Source of the DNA: Methylococcaceae bacterium UBA4132
GTDB lineage: Bacteria > Pseudomonadota > Gammaproteobacteria > Methylococcales > Methylomonadaceae
Assembly: GCA_002380945.1 (NCBI GenBank)
Contig: DFWO01000180.1
Span: 1-22,196 of the forward strand
DNA: 22,196 bases
Direction: 5' to 3'
Positions 7,041 to 13,463 of this stretch are shown piece after piece. The notes beneath the pieces were generated by a model. It made no database searches and was not told the DNA's origin. It worked only from the letters and a program-made list of their open reading frames with translations. Numbering within the stretch: position 1 is the stretch's first letter; each line of letters opens with the position of its first letter. The position numbers and the translations under genes were made by a program.

Positions 7041-7373
7041 TTACAAATGGTATTCGTCTTTAAACCCAATCAGCAACCGCTCGCCCGTATCTAACACAGG
7101 GCGTTTTAATAAGGTGGGCGTGTTGTGTATCAACTGTATCGCTTTCTCACAGGTTAAATCGCTTTGCTGTTCAGGAGTTAGTTGTCGCCAACTGGTGCTA
7201 CTGCGATTCAGTAAGCTATTCCAATCCACCCGCGCGGTAAAATTTTGCAGGTGTTCCAGCGTTAAGCCATCGGCACGCACATCATGAAACTGATAGGCGA
7301 TGCCGTGTTGCTCCAGCCAATCCCGCGCTTTTTTTACCGTTGAGCAGTTTTTTATGCCGTACAGCGTGAACAT
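7041..7373 (-). CDS. ArsC/Spx-family protein, YffB-like
   Basis: A 110-residue thioredoxin-fold protein of the ArsC/Spx group, closest to E. coli YffB, whose function is not well established. The N-terminal active-site region is LYGIKNCSTVKKARDWL (4-20) with the single redox Cys at 10, and the family's C-terminal LKRPVLDTGERLLIGF (89-104) is present with Arg91. A thiol-reductase role is inferred from the fold; arsenate reduction is not implied. The start lies 6 bp past the stop of the 80-residue acidic protein gene, so these two form an operon. In E. coli yffB is directly upstream of dapE. Here two unknown genes separate them. Confidence 0.85.
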   Translation of the reverse strand: MFTLYGIKNCSTVKKARDWLEQHGIAYQFHDVRADGLTLEHLQNFTARVDWNSLLNRSSTSWRQLTPEQQSDLTCEKAIQLIHNTPTLLKRPVLDTGERLLIGFKDEYHL

Positions 7374-7379
7374 GGTGAA

Positions 7380-7622
7380 TCAGATTTGGCTGTTTAATAA
7401 TTCATCTAAATCAGGCAAGTCTTTATCTGCCTTGCAGCGTTTTTTATAAAGTTCGACAAACTCCATAAAGGCTTGTTCTAGGTCTTCTAAAATGCCTTGT
7501 TCGTTATCGCGTTCATCATCGGGGACATCATCCGATTCCAAGTATTCTTGTTGTAAATCCACTTCGCTGTTTAAAGCAAGAATGGCGTAAATAATGGCGT
7601 TATTTGAGATAGCTTCGCTCAT
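7380..7622 (-). CDS. Small acidic protein, function unknown
   Basis: An 80-residue, strongly acidic, probably helical protein without signal peptide or cysteine pairs (a single Cys). The acidic centre (ESDDVPDDERDNEQ, about 29-42) lies between an alanine-rich N-terminal helix and a charged C-terminal helix. Its start is followed by tight coupling to the YffB-like gene (6-bp gap), and a GGGGG tract lies just upstream of the ATG on the complementary strand. It could be a small adaptor, but nothing in the sequence names a role. The coding call rests on the operon position and clean composition. Confidence 0.6.
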   Translation of the reverse strand: MSEAISNNAIIYAILALNSEVDLQQEYLESDDVPDDERDNEQGILEDLEQAFMEFVELYKKRCKADKDLPDLDELLNSQI

Positions 7623-7653
7623 GGGGGTATCCGTTAAAAGTAGTTACTAAATT

Positions 7654-7744
7654 GTCCACGAAAAGCACGAAAGACAAGAAAGACAAGAAAGACAAGAAAA
7701 ATAACGGTTCTCTATTTTTCGTGCTTTTGGTGTTTTTCGTGGAT
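7654..7744. repeat. 9-nt-unit inverted repeat (copy 2) with exact AGACAAGAA tandem
   Basis: The left arm starts GTCCACGAAAAGCACGAA and passes into three exact copies of AGACAAGAA (7672-7698). The right arm returns to TTTTTCGTGGAT. The strict 9-nt period is clearest here, and the variant unit with AAGAA in place of CGAA appears only in this copy. It lies between suhB (stop 7754) and the 80-residue protein gene, both on the minus strand. Confidence 0.75.
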
Positions 7745-7753
7745 ATAAGATTA

Positions 7754-8551
7754 TTATTTCAAACTATCGGTGACGTGCGGTTCAATTAAGGCATACATCA
7801 ATTGGTGCATTTTTGGGCTACCCGCAATCACATTGCCTGATTCCAAGTAGTTATCATTAAATGAAAAATCAGTGACTACGCCACCAGCTTCTTTAATTAA
7901 TAAAACACCTGCCGCGATATCCCATTCCATGACACCTATTTCCCAAAAACCATCCAAACGACCTGCGGCAACATACGCTAAATCTAATGCCGCCGCGCCT
8001 GCACGGCGTATGCCCGCGCATTCAGTAGTTAACGCACGAAACATACCGACATAAGCATCTAAATGGGTATCCGTTTTAAATGGAAACCCTGTGCCTAATA
8101 ACGCACCTTTTAAGCTATTGGGTTGGGTAACACGCAGTTTTCGATTATTGAGCATCGCGCCGCCACCGCGTTTAGCGGTAAATAATTCATCGCGTAACGG
8201 GTCATAAATAACGCCGACTTCCAGCTTGCCTTTATGCTTTAAGGCGATAGACACCGCGTATTGTGGGAAGCCGTGTAGAAAGTTGGTTGTGCCATCTAAG
8301 GGGTCAATAATCCAGACGTAATCATTGCCTGCTTGTGCGCCGCTTTCTTCTGCCAAGATAGCGTGGTCAGGGTAAGCGGTTTTAAGGATATTGATAATTT
8401 CGCGTTCTGCCATACGATCGACTTCGCTGGCGTAATCATTTCTGCCTTTTTGATCTATGTGCAGTTGTCCGACTTTATCGGATGAACGAAGAATGAGATC
8501 GCCCGCGCTTCTGGCAGCACGAACGGCAGTATTTAACATGGGTTGTTGCAT
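7754..8551 (-). CDS. suhB: Inositol monophosphatase family protein SuhB
   Basis: A 265-residue Mg-dependent phosphatase, close to E. coli SuhB (267). The enzyme dephosphorylates myo-inositol 1-phosphate in vitro. In E. coli SuhB also acts as an NusA-linked factor in rRNA antitermination. The metal site is complete: LAEESG (66-71, Glu68), DPLDGTTNF (83-91, Asp83 and Asp86) and EWDIAAG (209-215, Asp211). It is a cytoplasmic protein with no signal. It follows ispG by 68 bp on the same strand, with a palindrome in the gap, so read-through is possible but not certain. Family membership is secure. Which of the two roles matters here cannot be told from sequence. Confidence 0.92.
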   Translation of the reverse strand: MQQPMLNTAVRAARSAGDLILRSSDKVGQLHIDQKGRNDYASEVDRMAEREIINILKTAYPDHAILAEESGAQAGNDYVWIIDPLDGTTNFLHGFPQYAVSIALKHKGKLEVGVIYDPLRDELFTAKRGGGAMLNNRKLRVTQPNSLKGALLGTGFPFKTDTHLDAYVGMFRALTTECAGIRRAGAAALDLAYVAAGRLDGFWEIGVMEWDIAAGVLLIKEAGGVVTDFSFNDNYLESGNVIAGSPKMHQLMYALIEPHVTDSLK

Positions 8552-8579
8552 AAGTGTCTTTTAATGAGCGTGGTGAAAA

Positions 8580-8610
8580 GACCTGAAAGGTTTTAAAAAC
8601 CTTTCAAGTC
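8580..8610. repeat. Palindrome between ispG and suhB
   Basis: TGAAAGGTTTT (8584-8594) and its exact complement AAAACCTTTCA (8596-8606) are separated by one base, and GAC/GTC flanks extend the stem past one mismatch. As RNA it would form a tight hairpin. It may partly terminate ispG transcripts before suhB, or be a dispersed palindromic element. No T-run of note follows on the minus strand. Confidence 0.6.
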
Positions 8611-8619
8611 TGAATGTGA

Positions 8620-9837
8620 TTAAGGTGCGTAATGCGATTCGATATAGCGTTGTACGATTTCCTGAAATTCTTCGGCAATACGGTCGCCTTTCAGGGTCAC
8701 GGTTTTTTCGCCGTCTTCATAAACAGGCGCGACAGGTGATTCGCCCGTACCTGGTAAGCTGATACCAATATTGGCACTTTTACTTTCACCTGGTCCATTG
8801 ACTACGCAACCCATGACGGCGATTTCCATGGTTTCCACACCTGGGTATTGCGTACGCCAAACTGGCATTTGATCGCGTAAATAAGTTTGAATATCCATCG
8901 CCAATTTTTGAAAATAATCGCTGGTGGTACGACCACAACCTGGGCAGGAAATAACCATCGGCGTAAAGGAACGAAAACCCATGGTTTGTAAAATTTCTTG
9001 TCCGACGATGACTTCTTGGGTACGCGATGCACCAGGTTCGGGGGTCAAGGAAATGCGGATGGTATCGCCTATACCTTGCTGCATTAATACCGACAACGCG
9101 GCGGCAGAAGATACGATGCCTTTAGAACCCATGCCCGCTTCGGTTAAACCTAAATGCAGGGCGTAATCACAACGGCTGGATAAATCCTGATAGATAGAGA
9201 TTAACTCTTGTACATTGCTGATTTTGCAGGACAGAATAATTTTATTTTTGCTTAAACCGAGTTCTTCGGCTTTTGCCGCGCTTTCTAACGCGGATAATAC
9301 GATGGCTTTGCGGGTGATAGCGGCGAGAGGTTCAGGCGTTTTTAGATTACGGTTTTCATCTAACAAGCGCGTTAATACGGATTGATCCAAACTGCCGCCA
9401 TTCACGCCGATACGCACGGGTTTGTCGTACTGACAAGCAAATTCAATCATTTGCTGAAACTGTGGATCACGGCTTTTGCCACGTCCGACATTACCTGGGT
9501 TGATGCGGTATTTATCTAAGGCTGCCGCACAATCGGGATATTTTTCCAGCAATTTATGCCCGTTGAAATGGAAATCCCCAACGATAGGCACGGTGTAGCC
9601 GTTATCATTGAGTCGATGACGAATTTCAGCTACCGCGCTGGCGGCTTCTTCGGAATTAACGGTGATGCGGACTAATTCAGAACCTGCATCGGATAATTCC
9701 ATAATTTGTTTGACCGTGGCTTTGATATTGGCAGTATCTGTGTTGGTCATGGATTGCACCACGATAGGTGCGCCGCCACCGACTTGAACATTACCGACTA
9801 ATACGCCGTGAGTGATTTTTCTAATGCTGATTGACAT
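8620..9837 (-). CDS. ispG: 4-hydroxy-3-methylbut-2-enyl diphosphate synthase IspG (GcpE)
   Basis: IspG is the [4Fe-4S] enzyme that reductively opens MEcPP to HMBPP, the penultimate step of the MEP isoprenoid pathway. The 405-residue protein carries the cluster ligands SCPGCG (Cys298, Cys301), VMGCVVNGPGE (Cys344) and Glu351. The TIM-barrel part is intact. The length exceeds E. coli IspG (372) by about 33 residues and resembles the longer form seen in Thermus. It starts a minus-strand series towards suhB. A TATAAT on the minus strand at 9872-9877 may be its -10 box. The reductant (flavodoxin or ferredoxin) is not encoded nearby. Confidence 0.96.
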   Translation of the reverse strand: MSISIRKITHGVLVGNVQVGGGAPIVVQSMTNTDTANIKATVKQIMELSDAGSELVRITVNSEEAASAVAEIRHRLNDNGYTVPIVGDFHFNGHKLLEKYPDCAAALDKYRINPGNVGRGKSRDPQFQQMIEFACQYDKPVRIGVNGGSLDQSVLTRLLDENRNLKTPEPLAAITRKAIVLSALESAAKAEELGLSKNKIILSCKISNVQELISIYQDLSSRCDYALHLGLTEAGMGSKGIVSSAAALSVLMQQGIGDTIRISLTPEPGASRTQEVIVGQEILQTMGFRSFTPMVISCPGCGRTTSDYFQKLAMDIQTYLRDQMPVWRTQYPGVETMEIAVMGCVVNGPGESKSANIGISLPGTGESPVAPVYEDGEKTVTLKGDRIAEEFQEIVQRYIESHYAP

Positions 9838-9871
9838 ATTCTAACTATTGGAAACGAAAAAGAATGAGTGG

Positions 9872-9877
9872 ATTATA
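9872..9877 (-). promoter_or_regulatory. Possible -10 box for ispG
   Basis: A perfect TATAAT on the minus strand lies about 35 bp upstream of the ispG start. No good -35 hexamer is seen 16-18 bp further upstream (the best reads CTCGAA) and there is no extended -10 TG, so this is tentative. Confidence 0.3.
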
Positions 9878-9961
9878 CCCTATCGTCACCTGAGTTCGAG
9901 ATTTGAATATTGCCAGTGGTAAGAATTACTGACCAAGCCGTATTTTACGCGCTTGTTTAGG

Positions 9962-10387
9962 CTATTCAATCAGTTGCAGTTTTGCGCCTAACTGTGCTTT
10001 AAGTTGATTAATTCGGTCTGTGCTTTGTGCGTCGGTATAAGGCACAGCTGAAAATTTCCCCCATACGGGTGCTGGCCAAGCAATATCAGTTTGATAACGG
10101 ACGATGTGATGAATATGTAGTTGGGCGACCATATTACCGATGTTGGCAATATTCATTTTATCGGCATTAAACAACTGTGCTAACTGCTCAGCAAGATAAC
10201 AAGATTCTGCCATGAACAGTTCGCGCTGTGCTTGGGTAAGTTGATATAACTCTGTCATATCCGCTATTTCTGGCACTAAAATAAACCAAGGATATTGACT
10301 GTCATTCATCATGAGTAAGCGACATAAGTCAAAGCGACCGAGGCTAATACAGTCTTGTTGTAGGCGTGGATGTAATTGAAAATTCAT
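9962..10387 (-). CDS. HIT-domain protein
   Basis: A 141-residue member of the histidine triad superfamily of nucleotide hydrolases and transferases. The signature region is AQLHIHHIVRYQTDIAWP (about 88-105). In the canonical form histidines alternate as HxHxHxx. Here the first position is Gln89 and the motif reads QLHIHHI, a form shared with a bacterial HIT subfamily that also has the WPAPVWG tail (104-110). The catalytic His pair at 91 and 93 is kept. The N-terminal half gives the beta-strands of the fold (WFILVPEI, 34-41). The substrate is unknown, probably a nucleotide. It is divergent from the membrane-protein gene at 10477. Confidence 0.85.
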   Translation of the reverse strand: MNFQLHPRLQQDCISLGRFDLCRLLMMNDSQYPWFILVPEIADMTELYQLTQAQRELFMAESCYLAEQLAQLFNADKMNIANIGNMVAQLHIHHIVRYQTDIAWPAPVWGKFSAVPYTDAQSTDRINQLKAQLGAKLQLIE

Positions 10388-10429
10388 AGTGATAAAAATG
10401 ACTTGAAAGCAAGGTAGCGATTAGTTTAA

Positions 10430-10455
10430 CTTATTATTTTTTGAAAAATAATAAG
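10430..10455. promoter_or_regulatory. 26-bp palindrome in a divergent promoter region, possible operator
   Basis: CTTATTATTTTT (10430-10441) and its exact complement (10444-10455) flank a 2-base centre. It lies between two divergent starts (10387 and 10477), so a terminator role is unlikely and an operator is plausible. The AT-only character raises the odds of chance. Confidence 0.35.
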
Positions 10456-10476
10456 AATAATTAATAGGATAGCTTC

Positions 10477-11523
10477 ATGTCAGTACACACACTACCCATT
10501 CAACAACTTCCCGAAACGCGTAAGTTAGCCGTGTCATTTCGATTGTTGTTAGGGTTATATGCGATTATTCCACTGTGTGTGTTGCTACAGTTATTGGATA
10601 GTGGGTTTTGGCAACATACCTTGCAAGAAATTTTACCCAGTAGCCCTAATAATCTTTTTTTGTTTCAAATTCTGTTCGGCACACCGCATATTATCGCTAG
10701 CTCAGTTATATTGGCGACTAATCGCGATTATTTCAAAACCTATCAAGCAAAATTAGGTTGGATGACGCTCATACTCGCGGTGATTTTTGGCGTGGGTAGT
10801 TTGTTTATTTCCTATCGAGTGTTTTATGTGTCGGTGGCGGCGTGGACGGTCTACCATGTCCTTAAACAACAACATGGCGTGGCGCGGGGCGTGTGTCATT
10901 TGCCTAACTGGGCGTTTTATTTGTTATTGTGGCTAAGTGTCATTGCGGGGCTGTTTGTTTATGTGGGTATTTTTTTAAAGAACAGTTTGGATGTGCAGCA
11001 GGTGCTGTGGATTAAAAGCATTGCGGGTAGTTTATGTGCGCTGCTAGTGCTGAGTGCCGCCTATTGTCAACGTTATGTGAACACGGCATTTGGTCGCTGG
11101 TTTTTGTGGTCCAATGTGTTGCTAGTCGTCAGTAGTTTTTATCTTTATGTACAGCAATATTATTTTTTCGCCATTCTGGTTCCTCGTTTGGTACACGATG
11201 CCACTGCGTATATTTTTTATGTAACCCACGATTACAATAAACACCACGCTCAGCCTCAAAATTTTATTTATCGTGCTGCCGAGCGGTGTCGATTATCTAT
11301 TTTTGTGGTGTTGCCGTTGTTGTCATTTTTACTGGCGTTTGTGTTGCAGGCTTACGGCGATAACGTGATTAGTTATTTGACTCAAGTAATATTTGGTGTG
11401 GAAATTCGTAAGGCAATCACGCTAGGCTTATTAGGCTATCTGGCGTTAATGCACTATTACACTGAGGCGTTTACATGGAAACATGGTTCGCCTTATCGGC
11501 AGTTTATTAGTTTTGCGAAATAA
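10477..11523 (+). CDS. Histidine-rich polytopic membrane protein, unknown
   Basis: A 348-residue integral membrane protein with about eight to nine hydrophobic helices (for example 22-41, 61-80, 94-112, 146-166, 180-196, 208-235, 273-293, 313-330). Polar residues are spaced as in metal-dependent membrane enzymes: FGTPH (67-71), YHVLKQQHG (126-134), VHDATAY (239-245), THDYNKHH (250-257), and HYYTEAFTWKHGSPYRQ (326-342). His71, 127, 133, 240, 251, 256, 257, 326 and 336 with Asp241, Asp252 and Glu330 lie at or near helix ends. The arrangement recalls Brp/Blh carotenoid dioxygenases or fatty-acid hydroxylases, but I cannot assign it to either. AGGAT lies upstream of the ATG. It is a single gene, divergent from the HIT gene and convergent with murU. 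Confidence 0.75.
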   Translation: MSVHTLPIQQLPETRKLAVSFRLLLGLYAIIPLCVLLQLLDSGFWQHTLQEILPSSPNNLFLFQILFGTPHIIASSVILATNRDYFKTYQAKLGWMTLILAVIFGVGSLFISYRVFYVSVAAWTVYHVLKQQHGVARGVCHLPNWAFYLLLWLSVIAGLFVYVGIFLKNSLDVQQVLWIKSIAGSLCALLVLSAAYCQRYVNTAFGRWFLWSNVLLVVSSFYLYVQQYYFFAILVPRLVHDATAYIFYVTHDYNKHHAQPQNFIYRAAERCRLSIFVVLPLLSFLLAFVLQAYGDNVISYLTQVIFGVEIRKAITLGLLGYLALMHYYTEAFTWKHGSPYRQFISFAK

Positions 11524-11529
11524 TATTTT

Positions 11530-11710
11530 TCCGCGAAAGACACGAAAAGCACGAAAACTGCAACGTCTTACCCTGTCTATTTTGGCAATGGTTAAATTGC
11601 TAATAATGTAATGGAGTCAAAAAACATGTTTTTTGACTCCCCTATTAGGTAATCACTTAACCATTACCACTACCGTTTATTTTTCGTGTCTTTCGTGCTT
11701 TTCGTGGACA
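11530..11710. repeat. Nested long inverted repeat (copy 3 of the 9-nt-unit element)
   Basis: The left arm (about 11530-11557) and right arm (about 11680-11710) are built of CACGAA units with 9-nt period. AATGGTTAA (11587-11595) pairs with TTAACCATT further right, and at the centre lies a perfect 28-bp palindrome (11613-11640). The whole fills the space between the convergent membrane-protein gene and murU, and its right arm is inside the murU reading frame. Confidence 0.7.
11613..11640. terminator. Perfect 28-bp palindrome, probable bidirectional terminator
   Basis: Fourteen bases beginning GGAGTCAAAAAACA are followed directly by their exact complement. The stem has a GC-rich base (GGAGTC) and an A-run on one side with a T-run on the other, so transcripts from either strand would form a stable hairpin. 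It lies between two convergent genes (stops at 11523 and 11677). Confidence 0.6.
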
Positions 11711-12375
11711 AACTTTTCGTAATAATCATTCAATTCTTGCAAGCGTTCAGGCGTGCCTATATCCAGCCAAAAACCTGAAAATTTCTGCCCCGAAACGTGC
11801 TGTTTGCCCATCGCTTCTCGTAATAATGGTCCCAGTTTTCGGCTACCTGCGGGTAGCTTATCAAACAATCTAGGGCTATATAGACCGATGCCACTAAAGG
11901 TCAGTGGTTCACGCGCTTGTTCACTTACTAGCCCTGTCTCGTCAATCCCAAAATCACCTTCAGGGTGATGCTCAGGGTTAGGCACTAGCACTAAATGCGC
12001 TAAATCAACGGGGATATTTTTAAGGGTCGCAAAATCAAAGTCGGTGGCAATATCACCATTCACCACTAAAAACACTTCATCACTGAGTAAGGGCAAAGCG
12101 TTAATAATACCGCCTGCGGTTTCTAAGCCTTGTTCACCTTCAGGTGAATAACAAATAGTCGCACCCAGCTGTTGACCATTGCCTAGCGTAGTTTCAATTT
12201 GCTCACCTAAATGGGCGTGGTTAATGACTATGTCAGTAAAACCCGCGTTCACCAGTTGAGTGATGGTGTGTTCAATAATTGGTTTGCCCGCAACTAATAG
12301 TAAGGGTTTGGGCGTGCGGTCGGTTAATGGACGCATACGTTCACCCCGTCCTGCGGCTAAAATCATGGCTTTCAT
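11677..12375 (-). CDS. murU: N-acetylmuramate alpha-1-phosphate uridylyltransferase MurU
   Basis: MurU joins UTP to MurNAc alpha-1-phosphate, giving UDP-MurNAc and bypassing de novo synthesis, so it can contribute to fosfomycin tolerance. The 232-residue sugar-nucleotidyltransferase has the LAAGRGERMRPLT loop (6-18), PKPLL (22-26), EGEQGLETAGGI (79-90) and NGD (106-108). Its start overlaps the amgK stop by 4 bp, so the two are coupled. The last 11 residues, FVHEKHERHEK, are not family sequence: they are read from the right arm of the dispersed 9-nt repeat, each unit giving His-Glu-Lys/Arg. The tail probably does not disturb the fold. Assignment is strong from the motifs plus the amgK partner. 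Confidence 0.92.
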   Translation of the reverse strand: MKAMILAAGRGERMRPLTDRTPKPLLLVAGKPIIEHTITQLVNAGFTDIVINHAHLGEQIETTLGNGQQLGATICYSPEGEQGLETAGGIINALPLLSDEVFLVVNGDIATDFDFATLKNIPVDLAHLVLVPNPEHHPEGDFGIDETGLVSEQAREPLTFSGIGLYSPRLFDKLPAGSRKLGPLLREAMGKQHVSGQKFSGFWLDIGTPERLQELNDYYEKFVHEKHERHEK

Positions 12376-13355
12376 AATAGCGGTAATACGATGTTGTTTA
12401 GAAACGCGCTGAATTCGGCAAGTTCTGGATAGACTGCCGCTTGGGCGGTGACATAGTTTAATGTGCGAGGGATGTCGTTCAGATAATTAGGTTTGTTATC
12501 TCTAAAATTAAGCCGCGAAAAAATACCGATGGCTTTAAGGTGTCGCTGCATTCCCATTAAATCAAACCAGCGTTTGAACTGCACTAACTCACAGTCTATC
12601 AACTCAGCTTGTCGTAACCGCTGGTAGTAAGCCGTCATCCAATCGTCCACTTGCTCAACATTCCAATCGACATAGCAATCACGCAATAAGGATACTAAAT
12701 CATAAGTGATAGGACCTAGCACGGCATCTTGAAAATCAATAACACCTAGCTCATTATCATCTAACACCATGAGATTGCGAGAATGATAATCACGGTGTAC
12801 ACAGGTGATGGGTTGTTCTAATGCAGACTTAATAAGAAGGGTACGGACGTTTTGCCACAGTGTCGCAGGGATTTCAATATCCAGATACTGCCCTAAAAAC
12901 CATTCTTCAAAAATGCCCAGCTCACGTTGTAATAGTGCTTCGTCATAAACGGGTAACTGGCTGTTGGCTAAGTCGGTGTTTGTTTGTAAATTCAATAAAC
13001 TATTACAGGCTGTTTGATAGATACTGCCTGCATTCTGGCTGTTAATTTCATCTAACACACAACGTGAACCTAAGTCTTCCAATAACAAAAAGCCATCGAC
13101 TATATTTTGGTGAAAAATAGCGGGAACATGGAGCTGGGACTGTGCCATCAAATTGGCGACGTGAATAAATGGTTCGAGTTTTTCTTTGTCAGGTGGGGCA
13201 TCCATAATAATGAACTGCCCGTCTGGGGTTTTAATTCTAAAATAACGACGAAAACTGGCATCACTCGATGCGACAGCACAGTGGTTAATGGTGAGTAATA
13301 AATCGTTTTCCAGCCAATCGCGCATGGCTAGGGTTCTTAAGTCGTCAATCATCAT
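12372..13355 (-). CDS. amgK: N-acetylmuramate/N-acetylglucosamine kinase AmgK
   Basis: AmgK phosphorylates the anomeric carbon of MurNAc (and GlcNAc), making the substrate for MurU in cell-wall recycling. The 327-residue protein has an aminoglycoside-phosphotransferase fold. The catalytic loop is VHRDYHSRN (186-194, base Asp189), and the metal-binding IDFQD is at 206-210. The N-terminal DASFRRYFRI (32-41) is typical of the family. The start at 13355 gives MMIDDLRTLAMRDWL. ATG also occurs at the second codon, so the exact start may differ by one residue. It overlaps murU by 4 bp and is divergent from lptD across 108 bp, an arrangement known from Pseudomonas. Confidence 0.92.
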   Translation of the reverse strand: MMIDDLRTLAMRDWLENDLLLTINHCAVASSDASFRRYFRIKTPDGQFIIMDAPPDKEKLEPFIHVANLMAQSQLHVPAIFHQNIVDGFLLLEDLGSRCVLDEINSQNAGSIYQTACNSLLNLQTNTDLANSQLPVYDEALLQRELGIFEEWFLGQYLDIEIPATLWQNVRTLLIKSALEQPITCVHRDYHSRNLMVLDDNELGVIDFQDAVLGPITYDLVSLLRDCYVDWNVEQVDDWMTAYYQRLRQAELIDCELVQFKRWFDLMGMQRHLKAIGIFSRLNFRDNKPNYLNDIPRTLNYVTAQAAVYPELAEFSAFLNNIVLPLL

Positions 13356-13463
13356 GATGTTTTTATTAGATTAGTTATAACGCCGTAGTGAATTGAGGTA
13401 AAATGTTCAATTAGCATTTTATGCGATTTACCACACATTACGTTACTAAAGTTAATATTGCCT
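13356..13463. promoter_or_regulatory. Divergent promoter region amgK / lptD
   Basis: This 108-bp gap must hold the start signals of amgK-murU (minus) and lptD-surA (plus). For lptD, TTGAGG (13393-13398) and TTTTAT (13417-13422), 18 bp apart, each match four of six consensus positions. I see no good sigma-E-type site. The calls are weak, but the position is sound. Confidence 0.4.

Noticed and set aside
7041..7373. Calling the ArsC-family protein an arsenate reductase
   Set aside because: The sequence fits the YffB/Spx group, which has a single active-site cysteine, and no ars genes are nearby.
7672..7698. A CRISPR-like array in the AGACAAGAA tandem
   Set aside because: Units are 9 nt with no spacers, and they form one arm of a palindrome.
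10477..11523. Calling the membrane protein a Brp/Blh carotenoid dioxygenase
   Set aside because: Histidine blocks resemble the family in style only. I could not match the signature order, so the function is left unknown.
13458..13463. TTG 13458 as the lptD start
   Set aside because: ATG 13464 in the same frame starts a typical signal peptide (MRRRLSLVFL) and is the simpler choice.
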